Shown: positions 1 to 7,401 of the stretch, piece after piece
Layout: each line of letters starts with the position of its first letter
How positions within the stretch are numbered: the stretch's first letter is position 1
Assembly: GCF_000970465.2 (NCBI RefSeq)
Contig: NZ_LAJE02000063.1
Location: forward strand, 1-35,452
Source: Devosia insulae DS-56
GTDB taxonomy: Bacteria > Pseudomonadota > Alphaproteobacteria > Rhizobiales > Devosiaceae
Reading direction: 5' to 3'
DNA length: 35,452 bases
Translations under genes and position numbers: made by a program
The notes under the pieces: generated by a model
What the model was told of the DNA's origin: nothing
The model's input: only the letters and a program-made list of their open reading frames with translations
Database searches by the model: none

Positions 1-717
1 TGCGCCAGGAACTGGAGCTGTCGCTCGACGATATCGTCGAGGTGATGCACCGCTGCTGCAATGACGCGCTCAGCCGCAGCGCCATCCACCGCTGCCTGCT
101 GCGGCACGGCATCTCGCGCCGGCCGCTACCCTCCAAGCCGGCGGTGGGGCGCTTCGAGCCGGCTCCGGTGGGCTTCATCCACATCGACCTCAAGCACCTG
201 ACCCGGCTCGAGGGCCATCCCAGCTACGTGTTCGTCGCCATCGACCGGGCCACCCGGTTCGTCCACATCGAGATCATTGAACGGCGCGACGCCAGCACCA
301 TCGCCGCCTGCCTGGTGCGCTTGCTCACCGCCTTCCCCTATCCGGTACACACCATCCTCACCGACAATGGTGCCGAGTTCACCGATCGCTTCGGCGCCGC
401 CCGCTGGCGCAACCCCAGCAGGCCCACCGGCAAGCATGCCTTCGACCTCGTCTGCCGCTGGTACGACATCGATCATCGGCTCACCCGCCCATTCCACCCG
501 CAGACCAACGGCATGGCCGAGCGCTTCAACCGCCGCCTCGCCGACGCTCTGCGCAGCCACCCAGCCAGCGGCAATGGTGGCAAGAACAGGTTCGCCTCGC
601 ATGTCCAGCGCGACGCCTTCCTCTACGCTTTCGTCGATAGCTACAACAAAACCCGCCTCAGGTGCCTCGACTACAAGGCACCAGCCGAGGCCCTCGCCAA
701 CCTCACGGGACACAACA
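1..717 (+). mobile_element. IS481-family insertion sequence, right part
   Basis: The window opens inside an insertion sequence whose transposase is read rightwards; the left end lies outside. The right end is placed at 717 because the sequence there ends ACAACA, in line with the ...ACA-3' ends of IS481-type elements, and because the next 16 bases (718-733) match the right arm of the type A repeat found six more times in this window. The element therefore appears to have inserted into a repeat copy. Its boundary is inferred, because the left inverted repeat and the target duplication cannot be seen. Confidence 0.65.
3..717 (+). CDS. IS481-family transposase (DDE integrase core), 5' partial, no own stop
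   Basis: This is a DDE/RNase H-fold transposase that cuts and joins the ends of its IS. The frame is open from base 3, with no start visible. The end of a helix-turn-helix region (SRSAIHRCLLRHGIS) is followed by an rve-type core: first Asp in HIDLKHL, second Asp in LTDNGAEF, and Glu in MAERFNRR. The C-terminal part YNKTRLRCLDYKAPAEALANL is typical of the group. About 238 codons are visible, against roughly 310-350 for whole family members. There is no stop codon before the IS boundary. The frame runs on through the repeat remnant and antisense to the lacI-type gene until 1853, so any native product would carry an adventitious tail. The catalytic triad looks intact, and activity is unknown. 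Confidence 0.8.
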
Positions 718-733
718 CTTTCGCGGGGATGAC
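718..733. repeat. Remnant right arm of type A palindromic repeat
   Basis: CTTTCGCGGGGATGAC is identical to the right end of the complete type A repeats (for example 3602-3617). It directly abuts the inferred IS481 right end, so it is most simply the downstream half of a repeat copy interrupted by the element. Confidence 0.65.
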
Positions 734-764
734 ATCGCGTTTGGGGCGGAAAATGGAGGAAAGT

Positions 765-1766
765 CTAACTCGTCTTCCTCGGCACGAACCGCGTCGGGAT
801 CAGCACGGGTGGCTGGCCGGGGGTGAAGGCCGTGGGGTCGGCGAGGAAACGCACCATCTGGCGGACGTAGTCGGCCTTGTCGTAACCGATGGACGAGATC
901 GGGTAGGCATCGAAATCGGTCAGCGACAGGTTGTCGAAGCCATAGAGGCGAAAGCGAGTCGGACGGTTGCCGGGGAAATCCTCGCGGCAGACGTCGAGAA
1001 TGCCCATCGCCATAGCGTCGGAGGTGCAGAACACTGCATCGGGGCAATCGAAGCCGACCACCGCGGGCGCCGCCGCGTGCCCGCTCTGATAGGAATAGTC
1101 GCCCTGGACGGTCTGGACGAGCTCGATGCCATGCTGATTGAAGGCGCTGAGATAGGACGCGATCCGCGCCTGTTCGACCAGCGAGGAGGCCCGGCCGGTG
1201 ACCAGCGCGGCGGTCTTCACCCCGTGCTGCGCTGCATCGGCGACGGCCTGGTGGATGCCCATCGCCTCGTCGGGGATCACCGTCGGCGACAGCCGGTCGT
1301 GGCGGCCGTTGAGCATCACCACGAGGTCGGAGCGGAACATCTTTCGCACCGTCTCGGCATCGGCGAAATCGGAGAACACCAGCGCCGCATCGACATGGTA
1401 GGCGACGCCCTGGCGCAAAAACTCCTCGACCTTGTCGACCGAGCCGACGCGGATCAGGATCACCTGCTTGCCGATCGCCTGGGTCTCGGCCAGCAGCCGA
1501 TCGAACAGATCGAGGTCAGAGAGGTCGTGGATGTGGTTGACCACCACGGCGATCAGATTGACCGTCTTGGTGGTGAGGCTCTGCGCCAGGAGGTTGACGC
1601 GATAGCCGAGCTCGGCCGCCGCCTGCAGCACCCGCTCGCGCTTTTCCGCCGAGACCGGACGTTTTTCAGTCGACAAGGCGCGCGACGCCACCGCCCGCGA
1701 CACGCCGGCGAGCGCCGCGACATCGTCGATGGTGGGGGTCGCCTGCTGCCGGGCCTGTTCAACCAT
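765..1766 (-). CDS. LacI-family transcriptional regulator
   Basis: This is a 333-aa DNA-binding repressor or activator. The N-terminal LacI helix-turn-helix spans about residues 11-35 (TIDDVAALAGVSRAVASRAL), followed by the hinge region (AAELGYRVNLLAQSL). A periplasmic-binding-protein-like effector domain runs from about 68 to 325. The effector is probably a sugar or sugar derivative, judging from the divergent ROK kinase 86 bp away, which it most likely controls; that is inference from context. The last codons (PTRFVPRKTS) end just 32 bp from the repeat remnant left by the upstream IS, so the insertion did not cut this gene. The start at 1766 gives a normal family length; its ribosome binding site is weak. 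Confidence 0.9.
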   Translation of the reverse strand: MVEQARQQATPTIDDVAALAGVSRAVASRALSTEKRPVSAEKRERVLQAAAELGYRVNLLAQSLTTKTVNLIAVVVNHIHDLSDLDLFDRLLAETQAIGKQVILIRVGSVDKVEEFLRQGVAYHVDAALVFSDFADAETVRKMFRSDLVVMLNGRHDRLSPTVIPDEAMGIHQAVADAAQHGVKTAALVTGRASSLVEQARIASYLSAFNQHGIELVQTVQGDYSYQSGHAAAPAVVGFDCPDAVFCTSDAMAMGILDVCREDFPGNRPTRFRLYGFDNLSLTDFDAYPISSIGYDKADYVRQMVRFLADPTAFTPGQPPVLIPTRFVPRKTS

Positions 1767-1787
1767 TATCCGTCATCGCACCTTTCG

Positions 1788-1807
1788 CGCGGCCCGAGTC
1801 GGCCGCG
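1788..1807. promoter_or_regulatory. Candidate operator palindrome between lacI-type gene and ROK gene
   Basis: A perfect 7-bp inverted repeat CGCGGCC-N6-GGCCGCG sits in the short divergent intergenic region. Position and symmetry fit a LacI-family operator. GC-rich palindromes arise easily by chance in this genome, so the assignment is tentative. Confidence 0.3.
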
Positions 1808-1852
1808 TTCGACGAAGGTAGATGCCTGCGCGTTAGAAAGCACTCAACAGTG

Positions 1853-2767
1853 ATGATTATCTGCTTCGATATTGGCGGTTCCGGGATCAAGGCGGCGCTG
1901 GCCAAAAACCCCGCCGAGCTGACGCCGCTCGGCCGGGTGCCGACGCCGCTCGACGACTTTTCCGCCTTCGTCGCCGCCATCCGTGGCGTCGCCGACGCGA
2001 CGGCGGCACCGGCGGAGACGCCGATCGCCATTTCGATCACCGGGGTGGTTGATCCGGCCGATGGCATCATCACCTGCGCCAATATCCCCTGCATCGATGG
2101 GCGTCGGCTGTCCGCCGAACTCGCGACGGAGCTCGGCCGCCCGGTGTTCGTCGCCAACGATGCCGATTGCTTCGCGCTGGCCGAAGCCATCGAGGGCGCC
2201 GGTCGCGGCCACCGTATCGTCTTCGGCGCCATCCTCGGTACCGGAGTCGGCGGCGGTATCGTCATCGATGGCCGCGTCGTCAATGGCGCCGGCGGCTTTG
2301 CCGGCGAATGGGGGCATGGGCCGGTGGCCGCCACCTCGGCAGGAAACCCGCCGATCGATATCCCACGCATCCCCTGCGGCTGCGGGCAGGTCGGCTGCGT
2401 CGATACGGTCGGCGCGGCGCGCGGCATGGAACGGCTGCACAAGCACCTCCACGATATCGAGCTGCCCAGCACCGCCATCGTCGAGGCCTGGCGAGCCGGC
2501 GACACCAGGGCGGCGCGCACCATCGAGGTACAGATCGATCTCGTCGCCGGGCCTTTAGCACTGGTGGTCAATGTCATCGGCGCCAGTATCGTCCCGGTGG
2601 GCGGCGGGCTCGGCAAGGTGCCGGAGTTCATCGCGCTGCTCGACACCGCGGTGCGCCAGCGCATCCTGCGCCGGCTCAGCCAACCGCTGGTGGTGCCCTC
2701 ACGACTCACGCTAGAGCCCGGCCTGGTCGGGGCCGCTATCCTCGGTTTTACGGAGAACGCCGCGTGA
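1853..2767 (+). CDS. ROK-family sugar kinase (or ROK protein)
   Basis: The product (about 304 aa) is predicted to phosphorylate a hexose or amino-sugar with ATP in the cytoplasm. It shows the N-terminal phosphate-binding loop FDIGGSGIKAAL, the catalytic-Asp motif NDADCFALAEA (Asp about 103), GTGVGGGIV, the EWGH motif (His about 155), and the ROK zinc signature CGCGQVGC (Cys about 175, 177, 182). No N-terminal DNA-binding domain is present, so it is a kinase-type ROK protein rather than an NagC-type repressor. ATG at 1853 is chosen; an in-frame GTG lies directly before it at 1850. The stop overlaps the start of cutC by 4 nt (GTGA), implying translational coupling. The sugar specificity cannot be read from the sequence. 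Confidence 0.88.
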   Translation: MIICFDIGGSGIKAALAKNPAELTPLGRVPTPLDDFSAFVAAIRGVADATAAPAETPIAISITGVVDPADGIITCANIPCIDGRRLSAELATELGRPVFVANDADCFALAEAIEGAGRGHRIVFGAILGTGVGGGIVIDGRVVNGAGGFAGEWGHGPVAATSAGNPPIDIPRIPCGCGQVGCVDTVGAARGMERLHKHLHDIELPSTAIVEAWRAGDTRAARTIEVQIDLVAGPLALVVNVIGASIVPVGGGLGKVPEFIALLDTAVRQRILRRLSQPLVVPSRLTLEPGLVGAAILGFTENAA

Positions 2768-3486
2768 CCACCCATCTGCTTGAAGTCTGCGTCGCCGACC
2801 CGCAAAGCCTGGTGGCCGCCATTGCCGGCGGCGGCGACCGGATCGAACTCTGCTCGGGGCTCGAACTGGGCGGGCTCACCCCGTCGGCCGGCCTGATGCG
2901 GCTCGCCGCGTCGGCGCCGATCCCGGTCTATGCCATCGTCCGGCCACGCAGCGGCGATTTCGTCTGCGACGACGCCGACCTCGACGCCATGCTCGGCGAT
3001 ATCGACGCCATTCGCGCCGCCGGTCTCGCCGGCGTGGTGCTGGGGGCGTCGCGCCCGAATGGCGAGCTCGATCTCAAAGTGCTGGCCCGCTTGCTGGAGC
3101 AGGCCGAGGGGCTCGGCTCGACCCTCCATCGCGCCATCGACCTGGTGCCGGATTTCGCCGAGGCGACGGAAGCAGCGATCGGGCTGAAGTTCGAGCGCAT
3201 CCTCACCTCGGGCGGCGTGCATGTGGCGCTCGACGGGGTCGACAACATCGCGACGGCGCTGGCCACTGCCCGCGGCCGGATCAAGGTCATGGCCGGCTCG
3301 GGGCTGACGCCCGCCAATGTCGGCGCGCTGCTCGCGGCCGTGCCGGTTGACGAGGTGCACAGCTCCTGCGCCTCGCCGGGGCCGGCGAGCAGTGCTCCGG
3401 CGGTGCGGCTGGGCTTTGCGGCGGAGACCCGGCGTCGCACCGACCCGGCCGTGGTGCAGGCGTTCAAGGCGGCGATGGGAGGTTAG
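2764..3486 (+). CDS. cutC: CutC-family protein
   Basis: This 240-aa protein belongs to the CutC TIM-barrel family, historically linked to copper homeostasis although its real biochemical role is unsettled. Family hallmarks are LLEVCVAD at the N terminus, the AGGGDRIELCSGLELGGLTPS segment (about residues 20-41), VYAIVRPRSGDF, TLHRAIDL, RILTSGG and the C-terminal DEVHSSC. The GTG start at 2764 overlaps the ROK stop, and the N terminus VTTHLLEVCV aligns with family starts. Its coupling to a sugar kinase under a LacI-type regulator suggests a role with a carbohydrate or related metabolite rather than copper; that is inference. Confidence 0.92.
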   Translation: MTTHLLEVCVADPQSLVAAIAGGGDRIELCSGLELGGLTPSAGLMRLAASAPIPVYAIVRPRSGDFVCDDADLDAMLGDIDAIRAAGLAGVVLGASRPNGELDLKVLARLLEQAEGLGSTLHRAIDLVPDFAEATEAAIGLKFERILTSGGVHVALDGVDNIATALATARGRIKVMAGSGLTPANVGALLAAVPVDEVHSSCASPGPASSAPAVRLGFAAETRRRTDPAVVQAFKAAMGG

Positions 3487-3534
3487 GTTCGCCCCGGCGA
3501 ATTAGGTTCACCGGATTCGCGCTCCGGCCACCGG

Positions 3535-3617
3535 GTCATTCCCGCGAAAGCGGGAACCTCTGTTTTGGTGCCACCTGCAAGATCGCAAACGGAGGTCCCC
3601 GCTTTCGCGGGGATGAC
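3535..3617. repeat. Type A intergenic palindromic repeat
   Basis: An imperfect palindrome of 83 bp. The left arm GTCATTCCCGCGAAAGCGGG and the right arm CCCCGCTTTCGCGGGGATGAC each contain their own hairpin and also pair with each other. It lies between the convergent cutC and uppP genes, where it could act as a bidirectional transcript end, although neither hairpin is followed by a T-run. Confidence 0.9.
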
Positions 3618-3664
3618 GCCGAGATTGCGTGACGCGTGGCGGGCATCCTCACCCTCAGCGTCAC

Positions 3665-4477
3665 TCACCCGAACAGCAAGATCCCCCACAGCCCGATGGC
3701 GCCGACGAAGATGCGCCAGTAGGCGAAGACGGCAAAACCGTTCTTTGAAATGAAATCGAGCAGATAGCGCACCACGAAGAAGGCGGTGACGAAGGCGGCG
3801 GCGAAGCCGATGATCACGGCGGCGCCGAGCTCGGCGGTGATGAACTCGCGGCTCTTGTAGAGATCATAGAGGAACGCCCCGCCCATGATCGGCATGGCGA
3901 TGAAGAAGGTGAACTCGGCGGCCGAGCGCTTGTCGGTGCCGAGCAGCAGCGCGCCGACAATGGTCGAGCCGGAGCGCGACACGCCGGGGATCAGCGCCAG
4001 CATCTGGAACAGCCCGATATAAAGGCAGAGCAACGGCGGATAGTTGTAGATATCTGTGTACTTCGGGGTGAGCTTCAGCTGGTCGACATAGAGCAGGATG
4101 ATGCCGCCGACGATCAGCGAGACGCAGAACACCACCGGCGTTTCGTAGATCACCGTCTTGATGAAATCGTGCAGCAGCACGCCGGCGATGGCCGCCGGAA
4201 ACGAGGCGAGAATGACCCCCAGGATGAAGCGCAGAGCCCCGGGTTTCCTCGCGATGGCGTCCTTGGCGATGCCGAGCAGACGCTGGAAATACACCACCAG
4301 GATCGCGAGGATGGCGCCGAACTGGATCAGCACCTCGAACACCCGGCCCGGGCTGTTGAAGCCGAGGAAGTGTCCGGCGAGCAGGATATGGGCGGTCGAG
4401 GAGACCGGTAGGAATTCGGTAAGGCCCTCGATAATCCCTAGGATCAGCGGCACAAAAAGACCTTGATCGGCGTTCAT
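3665..4477 (-). CDS. uppP: Undecaprenyl-diphosphatase UppP (BacA)
   Basis: This integral membrane phosphatase recycles undecaprenyl pyrophosphate to the monophosphate carrier used for peptidoglycan and other surface polymers; overexpression in other bacteria gives bacitracin resistance. At 270 aa it has the expected length and several membrane segments. The first signature is EGLTEFLPVSSTAH with Glu17, Glu21 and His30, and the second is PGVSRSGST with the catalytic Arg168. The start is placed at 4477 rather than at an in-frame ATG 45 bp upstream, because AGGGG sits about 6 nt before it and the N terminus MNADQGLFVPLILGIIEG matches the family. It is divergent from fzlA, with 97 bp between the starts. 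Confidence 0.95.
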   Translation of the reverse strand: MNADQGLFVPLILGIIEGLTEFLPVSSTAHILLAGHFLGFNSPGRVFEVLIQFGAILAILVVYFQRLLGIAKDAIARKPGALRFILGVILASFPAAIAGVLLHDFIKTVIYETPVVFCVSLIVGGIILLYVDQLKLTPKYTDIYNYPPLLCLYIGLFQMLALIPGVSRSGSTIVGALLLGTDKRSAAEFTFFIAMPIMGGAFLYDLYKSREFITAELGAAVIIGFAAAFVTAFFVVRYLLDFISKNGFAVFAYWRIFVGAIGLWGILLFG

Positions 4478-4574
4478 CTGATCCCCTAACTCAACCCACC
4501 GGAAGGGCGGCAGGCGTTGCATCTAGCGCGATTTGCCCCGGCCCGCCAAGGATCGGCAAGGATCGTTTCACCGC

Positions 4575-5252
4575 ATGCCACGGTTGCTGCAGCACAGGCT
4601 CGACCCCTCCTCCCGCCTCGCCCGGTTGATGTTCGCCGAATATGGCGTCGGCATCGACCTCGAGGACATCAAACCCTGGCGGCGTGAGCCGGGGCTGCTC
4701 GAGATCAACCCGGCGGCGACGGTACCGATCCTCGCCGAAGAGGGGGAACCACCAGTGGTGGGAACGCTGGCGGTGCTCCACGCCATCGAGGATCGTTATG
4801 TGCCGGCCGCGGTCGCCGGGCTGTTCCCGTCGCATGCAGCGCTGCGCAACGAGATGTGGCGGCTGCTCGAGTGGGTGCTGGTCAAGCTCAATGACGAAGT
4901 GACCCGCTATGTGCTCGAGGAAAAGATCGTCAAGCGCGACCAGCGCGGCATGACGCCCGAGCCGGGCGTGCTGCGCGTCGCCAAGGCCAACCTCGGCGAG
5001 CACCTGCATTATTTCAACTGGCTGTTCGCCACCCGGCACTGGATTGCCGGCGATACCATGACGCTCGCCGACTTCGCGCTCGCGGCGCACCTCTCCAGCC
5101 TCGACTACCTGGGCGACGTGCAGTGGGACACTTCGCCGGAAACCCGGCAGTGGTATGCCCGGATCAAATCCCGCCCGGCCTTTCGCACCCTGCTCAACGA
5201 CCGCGTCGCCGGGATGCCGGCGGCAGCCGGGTATGCCGACTTAGACTTCTAG
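4575..5252 (+). CDS. fzlA: FzlA-type glutathione S-transferase-fold division protein
   Basis: This 225-aa GST-fold protein has an N-terminal thioredoxin-like domain (about 1-80, with NPAATVPIL in the usual GSH-site loop) and a C-terminal helical domain (about 90-210). Features that point to FzlA, the alphaproteobacterial FtsZ-binding protein that sets filament curvature and constriction rate in Caulobacter, are WRLLEWVLVKLNDEVTRYVLEEK, HLSSLDYLGDVQWD and the C-terminal tail YADLDF, the region known to contact FtsZ. The start at 4575 fits the family N terminus better than an ATG 42 bp upstream. It lies directly upstream of queG, from which it is separated by a type A repeat. A catabolic GST is the alternative. 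Confidence 0.8.
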   Translation: MPRLLQHRLDPSSRLARLMFAEYGVGIDLEDIKPWRREPGLLEINPAATVPILAEEGEPPVVGTLAVLHAIEDRYVPAAVAGLFPSHAALRNEMWRLLEWVLVKLNDEVTRYVLEEKIVKRDQRGMTPEPGVLRVAKANLGEHLHYFNWLFATRHWIAGDTMTLADFALAAHLSSLDYLGDVQWDTSPETRQWYARIKSRPAFRTLLNDRVAGMPAAAGYADLDF

Positions 5253-5283
5253 ACCCGTCCCCATGCTATCCTTGTCGCACGGT

Positions 5284-5360
5284 GTCATTCCCGCGAAAGC
5301 GGGAACCCCTGTTTTCTTTGCGACACCGCAAACGGAGATCCCCGCTTTCGCGGGGATGAC
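5284..5360. repeat. Type A intergenic palindromic repeat (queG leader)
   Basis: A 77-bp copy between fzlA and queG, both on the plus strand. Its right arm ends 3 bp before the queG GTG start, and its GGGGA lies at ribosome-binding-site distance, so this copy forms the immediate 5' leader of queG. Confidence 0.9.
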
Positions 5361-5363
5361 CCT

Positions 5364-6515
5364 GTGAAAGCAGCGCGAGACCAGATCGCCCTCCTCGCTG
5401 AACTCAGGCACCGTGCCAAAGCCCTCGGCTTTGAGGCGTTCGGCGTGGCGCGGGCCGATGCACGGCCGGACCTGCCGGAAAAACTCGACACGGCGCTGGC
5501 CCGTGACTGGCACGGCGAGATGGCGTGGATGGCCGAGACCGCCGAGCGGCGCGGGGCGCCTGAGGCGCTGTGGCCCGAGGTCAGATCAGTGATCGTGGTC
5601 GGGATGAACTATGGGCCCGATAGTGACCCGATGGCTGACCTCGAGCACCGCTCGCTCGGCAATATCTCGGTCTATGCCCGCAATCGCGACTACCACGACA
5701 TCATCAAGGGCAAGCTCAAGGAGCTGGCGGGGCTGTTGAACCGCCGCACCGGAGCCGAGGTGAAGGTGTTCGTCGACACGGCGCCGGTGATGGAAAAGCC
5801 GCTCGGGGAAGCGGCCGGCATCGGCTGGCAGGGCAAGCACACCGTGCTGGTCAGTCGCGAGTTCGGCTCATGGCTGTTCCTCGGCGCCATCTTCACCTCG
5901 GCTGAGCTGCCGGCCGACGAACCACATGCCGAGAGCTGCGGCAATTGCCGGCGCTGCCTCGATGTCTGCCCCACCAACGCCTTCCCGGCGCCGTTCCAGC
6001 TCGATGCACGGCGCTGCCTCAGCTACCTCAATATCGAGCATCCCGGTCCAATCCCGCTGGAATTCCGCGTGCCGATGGGCAACCGCATCTATGGCTGCGA
6101 CGATTGCCTCGCCGTCTGCCCGTGGAACAAGTTCGCCTCGGAGACGCACGAGATGAAGCTGCGGGCCCGCGACGAGCTGAAGTCCCCGGCACTGAGCGAC
6201 CTGGTGCAGCTCGACGATGCCGGTTTTCGCAGCCTGTTCGCTGGCTCGCCGATCAAGCGCATCGGCCATGCGCGGTTTTTGAGGAACGTGCTGATCGCGG
6301 TCGGCAATTCGGGTGACGAGACGCTGATCCCCTTGGCCGAAGCCCGGCTGGCCGATCCAGAGCCGCTGATCCGCGGCGCCGCGGTTTGGGCGGTGCGCCG
6401 GCTTGTGGCGAAAGCGCGCGCGGATGCACTGGCGCTTGCGTTTTTGCCCGATGAAGGCGACATCAGCGTCCAGGCAGAGTGGAGCGCGGCCGTCCAGCCG
6501 GCGCGCGCAAACTAG
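5364..6515 (+). CDS. queG: Epoxyqueuosine reductase QueG
   Basis: This cobalamin- and 4Fe-4S-dependent enzyme performs the last step of queuosine synthesis in tRNA, reducing epoxyqueuosine at position 34. The protein (383 aa) has the N-terminal DUF1730/cobalamin region with GFEAFGVARADA and the VDTAPVMEKPLGEAAGIGW motif (Asp138). Two ferredoxin-like cysteine clusters follow: CGNCRRCLDVC (Cys192, 195, 198, 202) and CDDCLAVCPWNKF (Cys245, 248, 252) with Cys218. The C-terminal part (about 290-375) resembles a HEAT-like repeat unit, as in other QueG proteins. GTG at 5364 is the only start giving a complete N terminus, and its ribosome binding site lies inside the preceding repeat. Confidence 0.96.
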   Translation: MKAARDQIALLAELRHRAKALGFEAFGVARADARPDLPEKLDTALARDWHGEMAWMAETAERRGAPEALWPEVRSVIVVGMNYGPDSDPMADLEHRSLGNISVYARNRDYHDIIKGKLKELAGLLNRRTGAEVKVFVDTAPVMEKPLGEAAGIGWQGKHTVLVSREFGSWLFLGAIFTSAELPADEPHAESCGNCRRCLDVCPTNAFPAPFQLDARRCLSYLNIEHPGPIPLEFRVPMGNRIYGCDDCLAVCPWNKFASETHEMKLRARDELKSPALSDLVQLDDAGFRSLFAGSPIKRIGHARFLRNVLIAVGNSGDETLIPLAEARLADPEPLIRGAAVWAVRRLVAKARADALALAFLPDEGDISVQAEWSAAVQPARAN

Positions 6516-6528
6516 AGTTCTATCTGAG

Positions 6529-7401
6529 ATGCGCCTGTTCTTCTTCGGTATGGGTTATTCCTCGCGCGCCACCGCCCGCGCCCTGCACCTGCTGGCCGAC
6601 CCGCAGATTCCCGTCGCCGGGACCACCCGCAGCGCCGAAGCCGCCGAATCGGAGGCCGACTCGGCCTACCGGATCCACGTGTTCGATGGCGAAGTGCCGG
6701 GCACGACGCTCAGCGAAGACTTGCGAACAGCCACCCACGTCATCCTCTCGATCCCGCCCGACGAGCGCGGCGATCCGGCATTGAACCTCCATCGTGCCGA
6801 TCTCGACGCGGCGCCAAACCTCGAGTGGATCGGCTACTTCTCCACCGTCGGGGTGTATGGCGATTTCGGTGGCGAGTGGATCGACGAGGACGCGCCGACC
6901 CGGCCGCTGAACATCCGCTCCAAGCAGCGGGTCGAGGCCGAGCAGGCCTGGCGCGACTATGCGAAGGAGCGCGGCGTGCCGCTGTTCATCGTGCGGCTGG
7001 CCGGTATTTACGGCCCCGGCCGCTCGGCCTTCGACAAGCTGCGCGAAGGCACGGCCCGCCGCATCGTCAAGCCGAACCAGGTGTTCAACCGTATCCATGT
7101 CGCCGATATCGGCCGGATCACGGCGCGCGCCGCGCTCAGCGATCTCGAGGGCACCTTCAACCTCGCCGATACCGAGCCGGCGCCGCCGCAGGATCTCGTC
7201 ACCTACGCCGCTCATGTCATGGGGATCGCCCCGCCCGCCGAGGTGCCGTTCGACACCGCCGAGATGACGCCGATGGCGCGGAGCTTTTACTCCGACAACA
7301 AGCGCGTCTCGTCGAAGAAAGTGCTGGCGGCGCTCGGCGCCGACCTGCTCTATCCGACCTATCGCGAAGGTCTCGACGCCATCTGGAAAGGCCGGCAATG
7401 A
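6529..7401 (+). CDS. SDR-family NAD(P)-dependent oxidoreductase (YeeZ-like)
   Basis: A 290-aa extended or atypical short-chain dehydrogenase/reductase. It begins with a Rossmann glycine motif (FFFGMGYSSRA, residues 4-14), has VILSIPP at the end of the NAD(P) half and YFSTVGVYGD where the catalytic Ser/Tyr region of epimerases lies, and ends with the substrate-side segment IYGPGRSAFDKL. The canonical YxxxK pair is not obvious, so it may bind NAD(P) without classical SDR chemistry. The start at 6529 follows the queG stop by 13 bp, and the downstream gene overlaps it by 4 nt (ATGA), which suggests one transcription unit. The substrate is unknown. Confidence 0.85.
   Translation: MRLFFFGMGYSSRATARALHLLADPQIPVAGTTRSAEAAESEADSAYRIHVFDGEVPGTTLSEDLRTATHVILSIPPDERGDPALNLHRADLDAAPNLEWIGYFSTVGVYGDFGGEWIDEDAPTRPLNIRSKQRVEAEQAWRDYAKERGVPLFIVRLAGIYGPGRSAFDKLREGTARRIVKPNQVFNRIHVADIGRITARAALSDLEGTFNLADTEPAPPQDLVTYAAHVMGIAPPAEVPFDTAEMTPMARSFYSDNKRVSSKKVLAALGADLLYPTYREGLDAIWKGRQ

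Noticed and set aside
734-1853. Continuation of the transposase frame for about 370 codons past the IS end
   Set aside because: This stretch is antisense to the LacI-type gene, which has full family motifs. The open frame is a by-product of GC-rich codon use, though it explains the missing stop codon of the transposase.
2167-2763. Upstream in-frame extension of cutC across the ROK gene
   Set aside because: The added sequence is Arg-rich shadow coding; the CutC N terminus begins at the GTG at 2764.
1759-3360. Minus-strand open frame of about 530 codons opposite the ROK and cutC genes
   Set aside because: Low-complexity Arg/Pro/Ser composition, no motif, and it lies opposite two well-supported genes.
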